This document shows, one piece after another, positions 56,327-64,000 of a DNA stretch of 64,000 bases. Source of the DNA: Pontibacterium sinense. GTDB taxonomy: Bacteria > Pseudomonadota > Gammaproteobacteria > Pseudomonadales > Balneatricaceae. The notes below the pieces were generated by a model. It ran no database searches, had not been told where the DNA came from, and was given only the letters and a program-made list of their open reading frames with translations. The stretch is from positions 1 to 64,000 of the forward strand of contig NZ_JADEYS010000015.1 of the NCBI RefSeq assembly GCF_015209595.1, in the 5' to 3' direction. The position numbers and the translations under genes are program-made. Position 1 is the stretch's first letter, and each line of letters begins with the position of its first letter.

Positions 56327-58313
56327 TAAAATTTTGATCGCTAACCGTGGCGAAATTGCCTGCCGCGTGATCCAGACAGCTCACCGTCTGGGTGTTAAGT
56401 GTGTCGCTGTCTACTCCGAAGCTGACGCAAATGCCCGCCACGTGGCGATGGCTGACGAAGCTTTCCTGCTGGGCCCTGCGCCAAGCACCGAAAGCTACCT
56501 GCGTGCCGATAAGATCATCGAGATCTGTAAACAGTCTGGCGCACAGGCCGTTCACCCGGGTTACGGCTTCCTGTCTGAGAACACAGAGTTCGCAGAAGCA
56601 CTGGAAGCCAACGGCATCACCTTTATTGGCCCGCCTTCCTCTGCCATTGCAGCGATGGGTTCTAAGTCCGCGGCGAAAGAGATCATGTCTCACGCCAGCG
56701 TTCCACTGGTACCGGGTTATCACGGTGACGATCAGGACCCTGCCCTGCTGAAGCAGGAGTCTGAGAAGTGCGGTTTCCCACAGCTGCTGAAAGCGGTTGC
56801 CGGTGGTGGCGGTAAAGGGATGCGTGTTGTTGAATCCTTAGAGGAATTTGACGAAGCACTGGTATCTGCCTGCCGCGAAGCCAAAAAAGCATTTGGCAAC
56901 CCGGACATGCTGATCGAGCGCTACCTGACTCAACCACGTCACGTTGAGATTCAGGTGTTCTGTGATAAGCACGGCAACGGCATCTATCTCGCCGAGCGTG
57001 ACTGTTCAGTACAGCGTCGTCACCAGAAAGTCATTGAAGAAGCACCTGCACCGGGTCTGTCCGATGAAGTACGCGTAGCGATGGGTGAAGCGGCGGTACG
57101 TGCTGCACAAGCTATCGATTACGTCGGTGCCGGCACGGTTGAGTTCCTTTATGACGTCGATGGTTCATTCTACTTCATGGAGATGAACACCCGTCTGCAG
57201 GTTGAGCACCCGGTCACTGAGTTAATCACCGGACAGGATCTGGTGGAATGGCAGCTACGTATTGCCGACGGTTCCGAACTACCGATCACTCAGGATCAGG
57301 TCAAGGTACGCGGTCATGCACTGGAAGCCCGTATTTATGCGGAAGATCCGGACAACGACTTCTTGCCTGCCACCGGTAGCCTGAAATACCTGCGCACTCC
57401 GGCTGAAAACGCCCACGTGCGTGTTGATACCGGCGTTATCGAAGGTGATGAGGTCAGCGTTTTCTACGATCCAATGATCGCTAAACTGATCGTTTGGGAT
57501 GAAAATCGCGAAGCGGCGATCAACCGCATGGTTCAGGCACTTGAGGAATACCGTATTGCGGGCCTTAAGACTAACACCCGCTTCCTGCGCAATCTGGCCG
57601 ATGCCGGCCCATTCCGCGATCAGGATCTGGACACTGGCTTCATCGAGAAGCACCGCGAGCTCCTGTTCCCGGCCAGCCGTCTGGATCAGCAGTTCTGTCT
57701 GGCAATCGCTGCTGCTTATTTCCTTGAAACAGCAAAAGCCGGTAACACCATTAAGGTCGATACCTTCTCCCCATTCTCTTCACAGAACGGCTGGCGTCTG
57801 AACTCCGAATACGCCCGTCCAATGAAGCTGATGCTGGGCGAAGATCTGCACGAACTGAGCATTCTCGAACAGCAGTCTGAATATGAAGTCACTGTTGATG
57901 AAGCCAGCTACCGTGTATCCGCAACCCTGAATGACGATGCTCTGAACGTGATCATTAATGGTCATCGCCTGACGGTGCATTGTTTCCAGGATGGCGACAA
58001 CCTGACCATCTTCCACGAAGGTGAGCAGTTCCAGTGCCGTCAGCATCGCGATACGTTCAGCGAAACTGAGCAGGCAGGTGACGCCTCTTTGGCTGCACCG
58101 ATGAACGGTGCCGTGGTTGCCGTACTGGTCGAAAAAGGTCAGGAAGTGACCGCCGGTCAGACGCTGGTGATCATGGAAGCGATGAAGATGGAACACAGCA
58201 TTTCGGCACCCACCGATGGTGTTGTGGCTGACATTTTCTTCGCTGAAGGTGATCTGGTGAATGAAGGTTCTGAACTGATCGCGCTGGATGCAGCGGATGA
58301 GGAGGCAGCGTAA
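56319..58313 (+). CDS. liuD: 3-methylcrotonyl-CoA carboxylase biotin-containing subunit LiuD
   Basis: A 664-aa protein combining biotin carboxylase and biotin carrier. The biotin carboxylase N-domain begins [20 protein letters not shown], the ATP-grasp loop is [13 protein letters not shown], and the catalytic [14 protein letters not shown] is near residue 288. The biotinylated Lys lies in [12 protein letters not shown] near 624. Translation from the ATG at 56319 has GGAGA six bases upstream. The open frame extends upstream through the duplicated region but in a different reading from the copy-1 frame. Confidence 0.96.
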   Translation: MFNKILIANRGEIACRVIQTAHRLGVKCVAVYSEADANARHVAMADEAFLLGPAPSTESYLRADKIIEICKQSGAQAVHPGYGFLSENTEFAEALEANGITFIGPPSSAIAAMGSKSAAKEIMSHASVPLVPGYHGDDQDPALLKQESEKCGFPQLLKAVAGGGGKGMRVVESLEEFDEALVSACREAKKAFGNPDMLIERYLTQPRHVEIQVFCDKHGNGIYLAERDCSVQRRHQKVIEEAPAPGLSDEVRVAMGEAAVRAAQAIDYVGAGTVEFLYDVDGSFYFMEMNTRLQVEHPVTELITGQDLVEWQLRIADGSELPITQDQVKVRGHALEARIYAEDPDNDFLPATGSLKYLRTPAENAHVRVDTGVIEGDEVSVFYDPMIAKLIVWDENREAAINRMVQALEEYRIAGLKTNTRFLRNLADAGPFRDQDLDTGFIEKHRELLFPASRLDQQFCLAIAAAYFLETAKAGNTIKVDTFSPFSSQNGWRLNSEYARPMKLMLGEDLHELSILEQQSEYEVTVDEASYRVSATLNDDALNVIINGHRLTVHCFQDGDNLTIFHEGEQFQCRQHRDTFSETEQAGDASLAAPMNGAVVAVLVEKGQEVTAGQTLVIMEAMKMEHSISAPTDGVVADIFFAEGDLVNEGSELIALDAADEEAA

Positions 58314-59233
58314 TGGCATTGCCATCCTCTCTGCCTTCTTCAGTCCGCATTGTGGAGGTCGGTCCTCGGGACGGCCTTCAGAATGAACCGGGCGACATCA
58401 TCGCGACAGCGGTAAAAGTAGAGCTGATCAATCGGCTTGCTGATGCCGGTCTCAGTTACGTTGAAGCAGCCAGCTTTGTATCACCCAAGTGGGTTCCCCA
58501 GATGGGTGATGCGGCCGCTGTTCTGGCGGGTATCAATCGCAAACCGGGCGTCACCTATGCTGCCCTGACTCCGAACCTGCGTGGTCTGGAAGGTGCGATT
58601 GAAGCGAAAGCGGATGAGGTTGCCGTATTCAGCGCATCCTCTGAAGCCTTCACCCAGAAGAACATCAACTGCTCTATTAAGGAAAGTCTGGAACGTTTTC
58701 TGCCGGTAATCGAAACCGCTAAAGAACACGGTATCCGTGTGCGTGGTTACGTATCCACCGTTCTGGGCTGCCCTTACGATGGTGAGATTGCACCGGCACA
58801 AGTCGCAGCGGTCTGCCGCGACATGCTGGACATGGGTTGCTACGAGATCTCTTTGGGAGACACCGTTGGTGTGGGTACACCGCTAAAAGCGAAGAAAATG
58901 CTGGAAGCGGTCGCCAAAGAGGTGCCGGTTGAAAAGCTGGCAGCGCATTTCCACGACACCTACGGTCAGGCACTGGCGAATATCTACGCCGTGGTTGAAG
59001 AAGGTGTTGCGGTTATCGATACCTCAGTCGCAGGCCTTGGCGGTTGCCCATATGCACAAGGTGCATCAGGTAACGTCGCTACTGAAGATGTACTGTACAT
59101 GCTCAACGGTCTGGGTATCGAAACCGGTATTGATCTTAATAAGCTGGTTCAGACCAGCCATTGGATCACCGGCCAGCTGGGACGCAGCAACGGTTCGAAA
59201 GTCGCACTTGCTATAGGCTGTGAAGACACGTAA
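58313..59233 (+). CDS. liuE: Hydroxymethylglutaryl-CoA lyase LiuE
   Basis: HMG-CoA lyase splits HMG-CoA into acetyl-CoA and acetoacetate, the last leucine step. The 306-aa TIM barrel has the metal/catalytic start [12 protein letters not shown] (residues 14-25), [27 protein letters not shown] and the signature [19 protein letters not shown] with the catalytic Cys. Its ATG overlaps the liuD stop by one base (TAATG), so translation is coupled. Confidence 0.97.
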   Translation: MALPSSLPSSVRIVEVGPRDGLQNEPGDIIATAVKVELINRLADAGLSYVEAASFVSPKWVPQMGDAAAVLAGINRKPGVTYAALTPNLRGLEGAIEAKADEVAVFSASSEAFTQKNINCSIKESLERFLPVIETAKEHGIRVRGYVSTVLGCPYDGEIAPAQVAAVCRDMLDMGCYEISLGDTVGVGTPLKAKKMLEAVAKEVPVEKLAAHFHDTYGQALANIYAVVEEGVAVIDTSVAGLGGCPYAQGASGNVATEDVLYMLNGLGIETGIDLNKLVQTSHWITGQLGRSNGSKVALAIGCEDT

Positions 59234-59247
59234 AACCGATATAAAAC

Positions 59248-59301
59248 AGCGCCTTCCACAATGGTAGGCGCTGCCTCGAAACAAAAAAAATAAAACCGAG
59301 G
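59248..59301 (+). other. Stem-loop and possible ribosome-site pairing before the AhpD-like gene
   Basis: AGCGCCT/AGGCGCT with an inner CCA/TGG forms a hairpin 59248-59272. Just after it, CCTCG (59274-59278) can pair with CGAGG (59297-59301), which overlaps the ribosome site of the next gene. The second pairing is only five bases, so translation control is speculative. Confidence 0.4.
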
Positions 59302-59310
59302 TAATAACAG

Positions 59311-59892
59311 ATGAAGTCACAACCAGACTACATCACCGCACTGGATCTGCCGCTACCCGCACACGACCAGTTGCCAGAGGAATACCAGAAATACTTCTCT
59401 GTCTGCGAAGAGAAACTGGGCATGGTGCCCAACGTACTCAAAGCATACAGCCAGAATGCGACCCAACTGGACGTATTCTCCCGCTTCTATAACGAACTGA
59501 TGTTCGGTGACAGCGGACTATCCGATCTGGAAAAAGAGATGATCGCCGTTGCCGTATCATCCTCTAACGCCTGCTACTACTGTCAGGTTGCCCATGGTGC
59601 CGCCGTCCGAGAATACTCCGGCGACCCGAAACTGGGTGAACTGATGGTGATGAATTATCGCGTTGCAGAGCTTTCCGAACGCCACCGGGCGATGCTTGAT
59701 TTCTCCGTCAAGCTAACCGAATCCCCGAATGAAATGAGTGAAGATGACCGTCAGGCCCTGCGTGACGTTGGCTTCACCAATCGGGATATCTGGGATATCG
59801 CCAATATTGCTGGGTTTTATAACATGACCAACCGGGTCGCCAGCGCGGTGGATATGCAGCCGAATCCTGAATATCACAGCCACAGCCGATGA
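59311..59892 (+). CDS. AhpD-like peroxidase-related protein
   Basis: A 193-aa all-helical protein of the carboxymuconolactone decarboxylase/AhpD superfamily, matching the peroxidase-related family (TIGR01926). The redox pair is CYYC in SNACYYCQVAHGAAVREY near residue 90. AhpD-type proteins reduce peroxides or recycle AhpC, but this subgroup is uncharacterised. Its place directly behind liuE suggests cotranscription; a link to leucine oxidation is inference. Confidence 0.87.
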   Translation: MKSQPDYITALDLPLPAHDQLPEEYQKYFSVCEEKLGMVPNVLKAYSQNATQLDVFSRFYNELMFGDSGLSDLEKEMIAVAVSSSNACYYCQVAHGAAVREYSGDPKLGELMVMNYRVAELSERHRAMLDFSVKLTESPNEMSEDDRQALRDVGFTNRDIWDIANIAGFYNMTNRVASAVDMQPNPEYHSHSR

Positions 59893-59984
59893 TATTCAAC
59901 GGTCTGAACTGTATGGGGCAGCACAGACCACACCAAACCCTTTTGAAATTTTAAAAAAATAACGAGCAAATGGGGTCAACAACG

Positions 59985-61670
59985 ATGAGCAACATCCCTA
60001 GCTACACCAGCGGTCCTAGCACTAAGCCACTGATCGGTATGACCATCGGTGATAAGTTTGATGAAATCGCAACCACCTACCCCGATAACGACGCACTGAT
60101 TGTTCGCCATCAGGGTATTCGCCTGACGTACGCCGAGCTGAAGCAGCGTGTAGATGAAGCTGCACGTGCATTCCTGGCAATTGGCGTAAAACGCGGCGAC
60201 CGTGTTGGTATGTGGTCACCTAACTGCGCACAGTGGACCATCACCCAATTCGCCACAGCTAAAGTGGGCGCTATTCTGGTGAACGTTAACCCAGCTTACC
60301 GTCTGCACGAGCTGGAATACGCGATGAACCAGTCAGAAGCGAAATTCCTGGTCACCGCCGACAGCTTTAAGTCCTCCAATTACAGCCAGATGCTGTATGA
60401 CCTGGCACCTGAGCTGAAAACCTGCGCTGAAGGTGAACTGCAGTCTGAAAAAATGCCCAACCTGAAAGGCATCATCAATCTGTCCGACGAAAAAATGGAC
60501 GGCATGTGGCGCTGGGATGACTTCGTTGAAATGGCCGAGAAAATCGATGCCTCTCAGCTGGAGAAAATTCAGGCGGAGTTGCAGTTTGATGATCCAATCA
60601 ATATTCAGTACACCTCTGGCACCACCGGTTTCCCGAAAGGCGCCGCACTGTCTCACCACAACATCCTGAACAACGGTTACTTCGTCGCTGAAAGCATGAA
60701 CTTTACCGATCAGGATCGCCTGGTCATCCCTGTACCGCTGTACCACTGCTTCGGCATGGTGATGGGTAACCTGGGTTGTATGACGCACGGCGCGACGATG
60801 ATCTACCCGGATGATGGTTTCGAACCAAAATCCGTACTGGAAGCCGTTGCAGAAGAACGCGCAACCGCACTGTACGGCGTGCCGACGATGTTCATCGCAG
60901 AGATGGAACATCCTGAGTTCGCTGAGTACGACGTATCCACGCTGCGCACCGGTATCATGGCCGGTTCCATCTGCCCTGCTGAAGTTATGAAAGCCGTAAA
61001 CTCCAAGCTACACATGGAAGAAGTTCAGATCGCTTACGGCATGACTGAAACCAGCCCGGTATCCACTCAGACTGCGGCAGATGATCCATTCGAAAAACGT
61101 GTAACCACCGTTGGCCGTACCCAACCGCATCTGGAAACCAAACTGGTTGATCCAGCCACTGGCAACATTGTACCGCGCGGCGAAGTGGGCGAGCTGTGTA
61201 CCCGTGGCTACAGCGTTATGCTGAAGTACTGGAACAACCCTGAAGCAACCGCTGGTTCAATTGATCCTGCGGGCTGGATGCACACTGAAGATCTGGCGAC
61301 GATGGATGAAGAAGGTTACATCCAGATCGTAGGCCGTATCAAAGATATGGTCATCCGTGGTGGCGAAAACGTTTACCCGAAAGAGATCGAAGAGTTCCTG
61401 TACACCCACCCGTCCATCTCTGATGTGCAGGTAACCGGTGTACCCGATAAAAAATACGGTGAAGAACTGATCGCTTGGGTGAAACTGTCTCCAGGCGCAG
61501 AAAACGTGTCGGATGAAGATCTGCGCGCGTTCTGTAAAGGTAAGATCACCCACTTTAAGATCCCACGTTACTTCAAATTTGTGGACGAGTTCCCAATGAC
61601 GGTAACCGGCAAGATCCAGAAGTTTAAGATGCGTGAAATCTCTATCGAAGAGCTGGGTCTGGACGACTAA
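59985..61670 (+). CDS. Acyl-CoA synthetase (AMP-binding family)
   Basis: A roughly 561-aa acyl-adenylate ligase. Core motifs are [20 protein letters not shown] near 210, [14 protein letters not shown] near 345, [20 protein letters not shown], and the C-terminal Lys in [15 protein letters not shown]. Members of this group act on medium- or branched-chain acids. At the end of the liu cluster it could activate acetoacetate or branched acids, but the substrate is not readable. A start five codons earlier (59970) is possible. Confidence 0.88.
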   Translation: MSNIPSYTSGPSTKPLIGMTIGDKFDEIATTYPDNDALIVRHQGIRLTYAELKQRVDEAARAFLAIGVKRGDRVGMWSPNCAQWTITQFATAKVGAILVNVNPAYRLHELEYAMNQSEAKFLVTADSFKSSNYSQMLYDLAPELKTCAEGELQSEKMPNLKGIINLSDEKMDGMWRWDDFVEMAEKIDASQLEKIQAELQFDDPINIQYTSGTTGFPKGAALSHHNILNNGYFVAESMNFTDQDRLVIPVPLYHCFGMVMGNLGCMTHGATMIYPDDGFEPKSVLEAVAEERATALYGVPTMFIAEMEHPEFAEYDVSTLRTGIMAGSICPAEVMKAVNSKLHMEEVQIAYGMTETSPVSTQTAADDPFEKRVTTVGRTQPHLETKLVDPATGNIVPRGEVGELCTRGYSVMLKYWNNPEATAGSIDPAGWMHTEDLATMDEEGYIQIVGRIKDMVIRGGENVYPKEIEEFLYTHPSISDVQVTGVPDKKYGEELIAWVKLSPGAENVSDEDLRAFCKGKITHFKIPRYFKFVDEFPMTVTGKIQKFKMREISIEELGLDD

Positions 61671-61708
61671 CAACAGCCCCTTCCTAGCCGTTTAACGCGA
61701 GTATCACA

Positions 61709-61734
61709 ACGCCAGCCTTCGGGCTGGCGTTTTT
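61709..61734 (+). terminator. Rho-independent terminator of the liu operon end
   Basis: Nine-base stem ACGCCAGCC/GGCTGGCGT with a TTCG tetraloop, followed by TTTTTG. It is about 39 bases past the acyl-CoA synthetase stop. Confidence 0.9.
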
Positions 61735-61844
61735 GTTCCAGGTCCCTCCCCCAAATCTCTTTCCTTCGTCACGACTATGCTTAGTTCATAGGCGTGTCGT
61801 CATACGCTCGCCTGCTTCTGATAAGCGTGCCGGAGGGCCATATC

Positions 61845-62474
61845 ATGCTGCGCTTTATAGGCCGAAATATTCTGACAGGACTGATCACCATCCTACCCGT
61901 GGTGCTCACCCTCTCTCTGATCTACTGGCTCGCTCATTCAGCCGAGCTAATCCTGGGTGGATCAATCCGCTCTCTATTTCCTAACACGCCTTACTGGCCC
62001 GGTCTGGGAGTGATCGCAGGGATCACCGTTGCCTTTCTGGTCGGACTCTTGATGCACGCTTACGTGTTCCAGCGTCTTTTTGAGCTGACCGAGAGCGTCC
62101 TCTATCACATGCCGCTGGTGAAGTCGGTATATGGCTCAATCCGCGACTTCTTTAACTACTTCTCCCCCACCGTGAAGAAAGAGTTTCAACAGGTGGTATC
62201 CATTACGCTCGCCGACAGCGGTATGGAGTTGATCGGATTTGTCACTCAGAACACCGCAGAACGGTTGCCAGAAGGGTTCAACAATAAAGACAGCGTTCTT
62301 GTGTACTTGCCGCTGAGCTACATGATCGGCGGGTATACCGTCCTGATACCGCGCAGTGCCGTTCGCCCGCTGGACATGAGCGTAGAGGACGCCATGCGCT
62401 TCACATTAACGGCCGGTATGACGGGGATAAACACACCGAGTCACCGTCCCGGACAATCGCTGCAGCAGAACTGA
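61845..62474 (+). CDS. DUF502 inner-membrane protein
   Basis: A 209-aa protein with two N-terminal transmembrane helices (about 6-28 and 48-72), then a soluble domain. ESVLYHMPLVKSVYGSIRDF and DSVLVYLPLSYMIGGYTVLI are DUF502 blocks. Function unknown. The frame opens 17 codons earlier, but GGAGGG before the ATG at 61845 is decisive. It is monocistronic after the liu terminator. Confidence 0.9.
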   Translation: MLRFIGRNILTGLITILPVVLTLSLIYWLAHSAELILGGSIRSLFPNTPYWPGLGVIAGITVAFLVGLLMHAYVFQRLFELTESVLYHMPLVKSVYGSIRDFFNYFSPTVKKEFQQVVSITLADSGMELIGFVTQNTAERLPEGFNNKDSVLVYLPLSYMIGGYTVLIPRSAVRPLDMSVEDAMRFTLTAGMTGINTPSHRPGQSLQQN

Positions 62475-62560
62475 AAAACCTCGTCTAGACTGAGAATTCT
62501 GGAGATGTAAGTGGATGGAAAAAACACCTATATGATTGACCCAACTGGATACCCAATACA

Positions 62561-62893
62561 ATGTTCAGCAATCGCCCAACCAAAAAACAGCTACGCAAGG
62601 ACCACGAAGAAAAAATAGCCAGCTTTCTTGCCCATGGCGGCACAATCCAGAGCGTCCCTCCCGGCGCCAGCAGTCTGATTGACGGCAACTACAACAACCG
62701 CCATATCCGCCTCGAACGGCCTCATAAAACACGAACCGCCATACCCGAAGTGGTCGCAGCCATCGAAGCACGCCGTACGGCCAATAAAAAAGTAGCCAAG
62801 CCCACCAAGCAGGTCAGCCGTCACAAATCTTTGCGTAAGGTCGTGCTGGACGACTTTGGCGAACCGGTACGCGTCATCTGGACCAACCATTAG
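62561..62893 (+). CDS. Small basic protein of unknown function
   Basis: A 110-aa Lys/Arg-rich protein. It contains KIASFLAHGGTIQSVPPGAS, a short pattern seen in several small gammaproteobacterial proteins, and a basic C-terminal half (ANKKVAKPTKQVSRHKSL) that could contact nucleic acid. The ribosome site is weak. I cannot name the family. Confidence 0.65.
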   Translation: MFSNRPTKKQLRKDHEEKIASFLAHGGTIQSVPPGASSLIDGNYNNRHIRLERPHKTRTAIPEVVAAIEARRTANKKVAKPTKQVSRHKSLRKVVLDDFGEPVRVIWTNH

Positions 62894-62983
62894 CGCCAGT
62901 TACAGTAAAGCCTGGCAGTGATAGCCTCTCAGTTGAGTGATCCTCAGCTAGACTAATATCAGAATCTTCACTGTCAGGAGTTT

Positions 62984-63178
62984 ATGATGAAAATTATCAT
63001 CCGCGTCACCTCCGAGCGAGACGGCACCGAGTGTTACATCAACACCGATAATATCGTCTACTTTACCCAGCAGGACGGCGAAGCAGGCACGCGCCTGTAC
63101 TTTACCAGCGGTGAAATATCCCACCTGATCGTAAAAGAAACGCCGCAGCATATCCTGCAACAGATCAGGCAGCTCTAA
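62984..63178 (+). CDS. 64-aa small beta-rich protein
   Basis: A compact protein (MMKIIIRVTSERDGTECYIN then TDNIVYFTQQDGEAGTRLYF) ending in VKETPQHILQQIRQL. The layout of strands followed by a V-K-E-[ST] turn and a helix recalls FlbD-like or similar small domains, only as a resemblance. CAGGAG seven bases before the first ATG supports expression. The start may be the second ATG. Function unknown. Confidence 0.7.
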   Translation: MMKIIIRVTSERDGTECYINTDNIVYFTQQDGEAGTRLYFTSGEISHLIVKETPQHILQQIRQL

Positions 63179-63263
63179 AGGGCACCGATAAGACGGTAAC
63201 GGCCTTGCAAAGCAGCACCAGACACGGCAAATTAGGGTTTATACCTATTCAAGGGAAAGCCCA

Positions 63264-64000
63264 ATGCCTGCACTGGTTACCGATCATTACGAACAGAAAT
63301 TAGACGCCGATACGATTATCCGCCAGTTGCAAGAGGCCTACCCCAACGGACCCAATCAGTTTCAGCTGGCCCCCGTCGATCAGCTGCACATTGGTGGCAT
63401 CAAAGCCTCACTGAAACTGATCGAGCGCATTGGCGAACTCAAGCCAAATTCGGTGCTGGATATTGGCTCGGGTCTGGGTGGCCTGATGCGTTTGGTGGGA
63501 GATAAACTGGATCTGCAAATTATTGGTCTAGATATCACCCATCCACTCAATCATATCAATCAGCGTTTATCGGCTCTGAACGACGCGAATCCGATCCCGG
63601 CCTTAATCACCGGTGATGCGCATCATCTGCCTTTCCCAGACAACCAGTTTGACCTGATTGTATTTCAGCACAGCCTGCTGAATATGCCAGATGCCACTCT
63701 AGTGCTGAGCGAATGTAAACGCATACTCTCAGCGGAAGGCTCGATCCTCCTGCACGAAGTACTGGAAGGCCCGAACCATAGCAACATCAAATATCCCGTC
63801 CCTTGGGCACGCAGTGCCGACAGCTCCCACCTGCGCAGCCAGCAAGAACTGGAATCCCTCATTCAGTCGGCAGGGTTCAAGATCGATACATTCAGTGACT
63901 GGTCACAAGAAGCCTTGAGCTGGCGAAAACGTCAGTCGGAAAAAGAGCAGCAAGCGAAAGACAGCGGACAAGCCACCCAACCCCCCGTATCCCCTGCCCT
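63264..64000 (+). CDS. Class I SAM-dependent methyltransferase (cut by window end)
   Basis: The open frame starts MPALVTDHYEQKLDADTIIR and is still open after 245 codons at the window edge. Motif I is VLDIGSGLGGLM at about residues 72-83, the acidic strand-2 end is IIGLDITHPL, and post-motif blocks are ITGDAHHLPFPDNQFDLIVF and ECKRILSAEGSILLHEV. This resembles methyltransferases of the small-molecule group such as sarcosine or phosphoethanolamine enzymes, but the acceptor is unknown. AAGGGAAA precedes the ATG. The last 30 residues are polar and may be a linker to a further domain. Confidence 0.85.
   Translation, partial: MPALVTDHYEQKLDADTIIRQLQEAYPNGPNQFQLAPVDQLHIGGIKASLKLIERIGELKPNSVLDIGSGLGGLMRLVGDKLDLQIIGLDITHPLNHINQRLSALNDANPIPALITGDAHHLPFPDNQFDLIVFQHSLLNMPDATLVLSECKRILSAEGSILLHEVLEGPNHSNIKYPVPWARSADSSHLRSQQELESLIQSAGFKIDTFSDWSQEALSWRKRQSEKEQQAKDSGQATQPPVSPA

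Larger units (their letters stand above)
56198..56351 (+). repeat. Imperfect 33-bp direct repeat of the liuD 5' end
   Basis: Copy 1 is at 56198-56230 and copy 2 at 56319-56351, 27 of 33 bases identical. Between them is an 88-base insert with palindromes. Copy 2 continues as functional liuD; copy 1 does not. Confidence 0.9.

Noticed and set aside
1-64000. CRISPR array, prophage, toxin-antitoxin or defence island
   Set aside because: No regularly spaced repeats, integrase, transposase, phage structural genes or paired small toxin genes were seen anywhere in the window.

Overview
This window reads as a chromosomal segment of an aerobic marine gammaproteobacterium. The tol-pal, queC and tRNA-Lys order resembles Pseudomonas and the Oceanospirillales; an Oceanospirillaceae-type host is my best inference, not proven. 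I see no prophage, CRISPR array, integron, complete insertion sequence or rRNA. Base composition is even, so most of this looks like core genome with local rearrangements.

Region 1 (1-12,500, all minus strand) holds housekeeping genes. In transcription order these are an HIT-family protein, an FmdB-type zinc ribbon protein, aspS, ruvC, a TRIC-family membrane protein, ruvA, ruvB, a DksA/TraR-like zinc-finger protein, tolQ-tolR-tolA-tolB-pal-cpoB, queC and tRNA-Lys. Compared with the usual gammaproteobacterial order, yebC, ybgC and queE are missing from their expected places. A TRIC gene sits inside ruvCAB and the DksA-like gene takes the ybgC position.

Region 2 (12,500-18,100) is mixed: an acyltransferase-like protein, an NhaC/YuiF-type antiporter, a VOC protein, a flavin reductase, a small acidic protein and a secreted protein of unknown function.

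Region 3 (18,200-22,000) has etfBA divergent from ETF-ubiquinone oxidoreductase. The shared control region contains a 24-bp perfect inverted repeat, centred exactly between two oppositely oriented copies of a 16-bp motif.

Region 4 (22,000-35,200) contains an RND efflux pair with a translationally coupled LysR gene, the apparent 3' relic of another LysR gene, two radical-SAM proteins, purU, a PhoD-like phosphatase, a DUF5610 protein, a diguanylate cyclase, a 61-aa protein and a MaoC-type hydratase.

Region 5 (35,500-61,700) is a branched-chain amino acid island. It contains an SDR gene, prpE, the valine module (mmsB, 3-hydroxyisobutyryl-CoA hydrolase, enoyl-CoA hydratase, isobutyryl-CoA dehydrogenase, mmsA) with its AraC regulator, a thiolase, a Liv-type ABC importer (livG-livF-livK-livH-livM), the MerR regulator liuR, and the leucine module liuABCDE followed by an AhpD-like protein and an acyl-CoA synthetase. 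The importer would bring in Leu/Ile/Val. The acyl-CoA dehydrogenases would pass electrons to EtfAB and ETF-QO of region 3. The end products are acetyl-CoA, acetoacetate and propionyl-CoA.

Two regulatory layers are visible. One is LiuR-type palindromes (TTACGTTWACGTAA) before the SDR gene, the thiolase, liuR and probably livG. The other is an unrecognised oriented motif, TWAGGGAAWTYACYTA, pointing at etfB, ETF-QO, the SDR gene, mmsA and livG (twice), usually running into a -10-like sequence. A structural oddity is the duplicated beginning of liuD, with a REP-like palindromic insert between the two copies.

Region 6 (61,800-64,000) has a DUF502 membrane protein, two small unknown proteins and the start of a SAM-dependent methyltransferase cut by the window edge.
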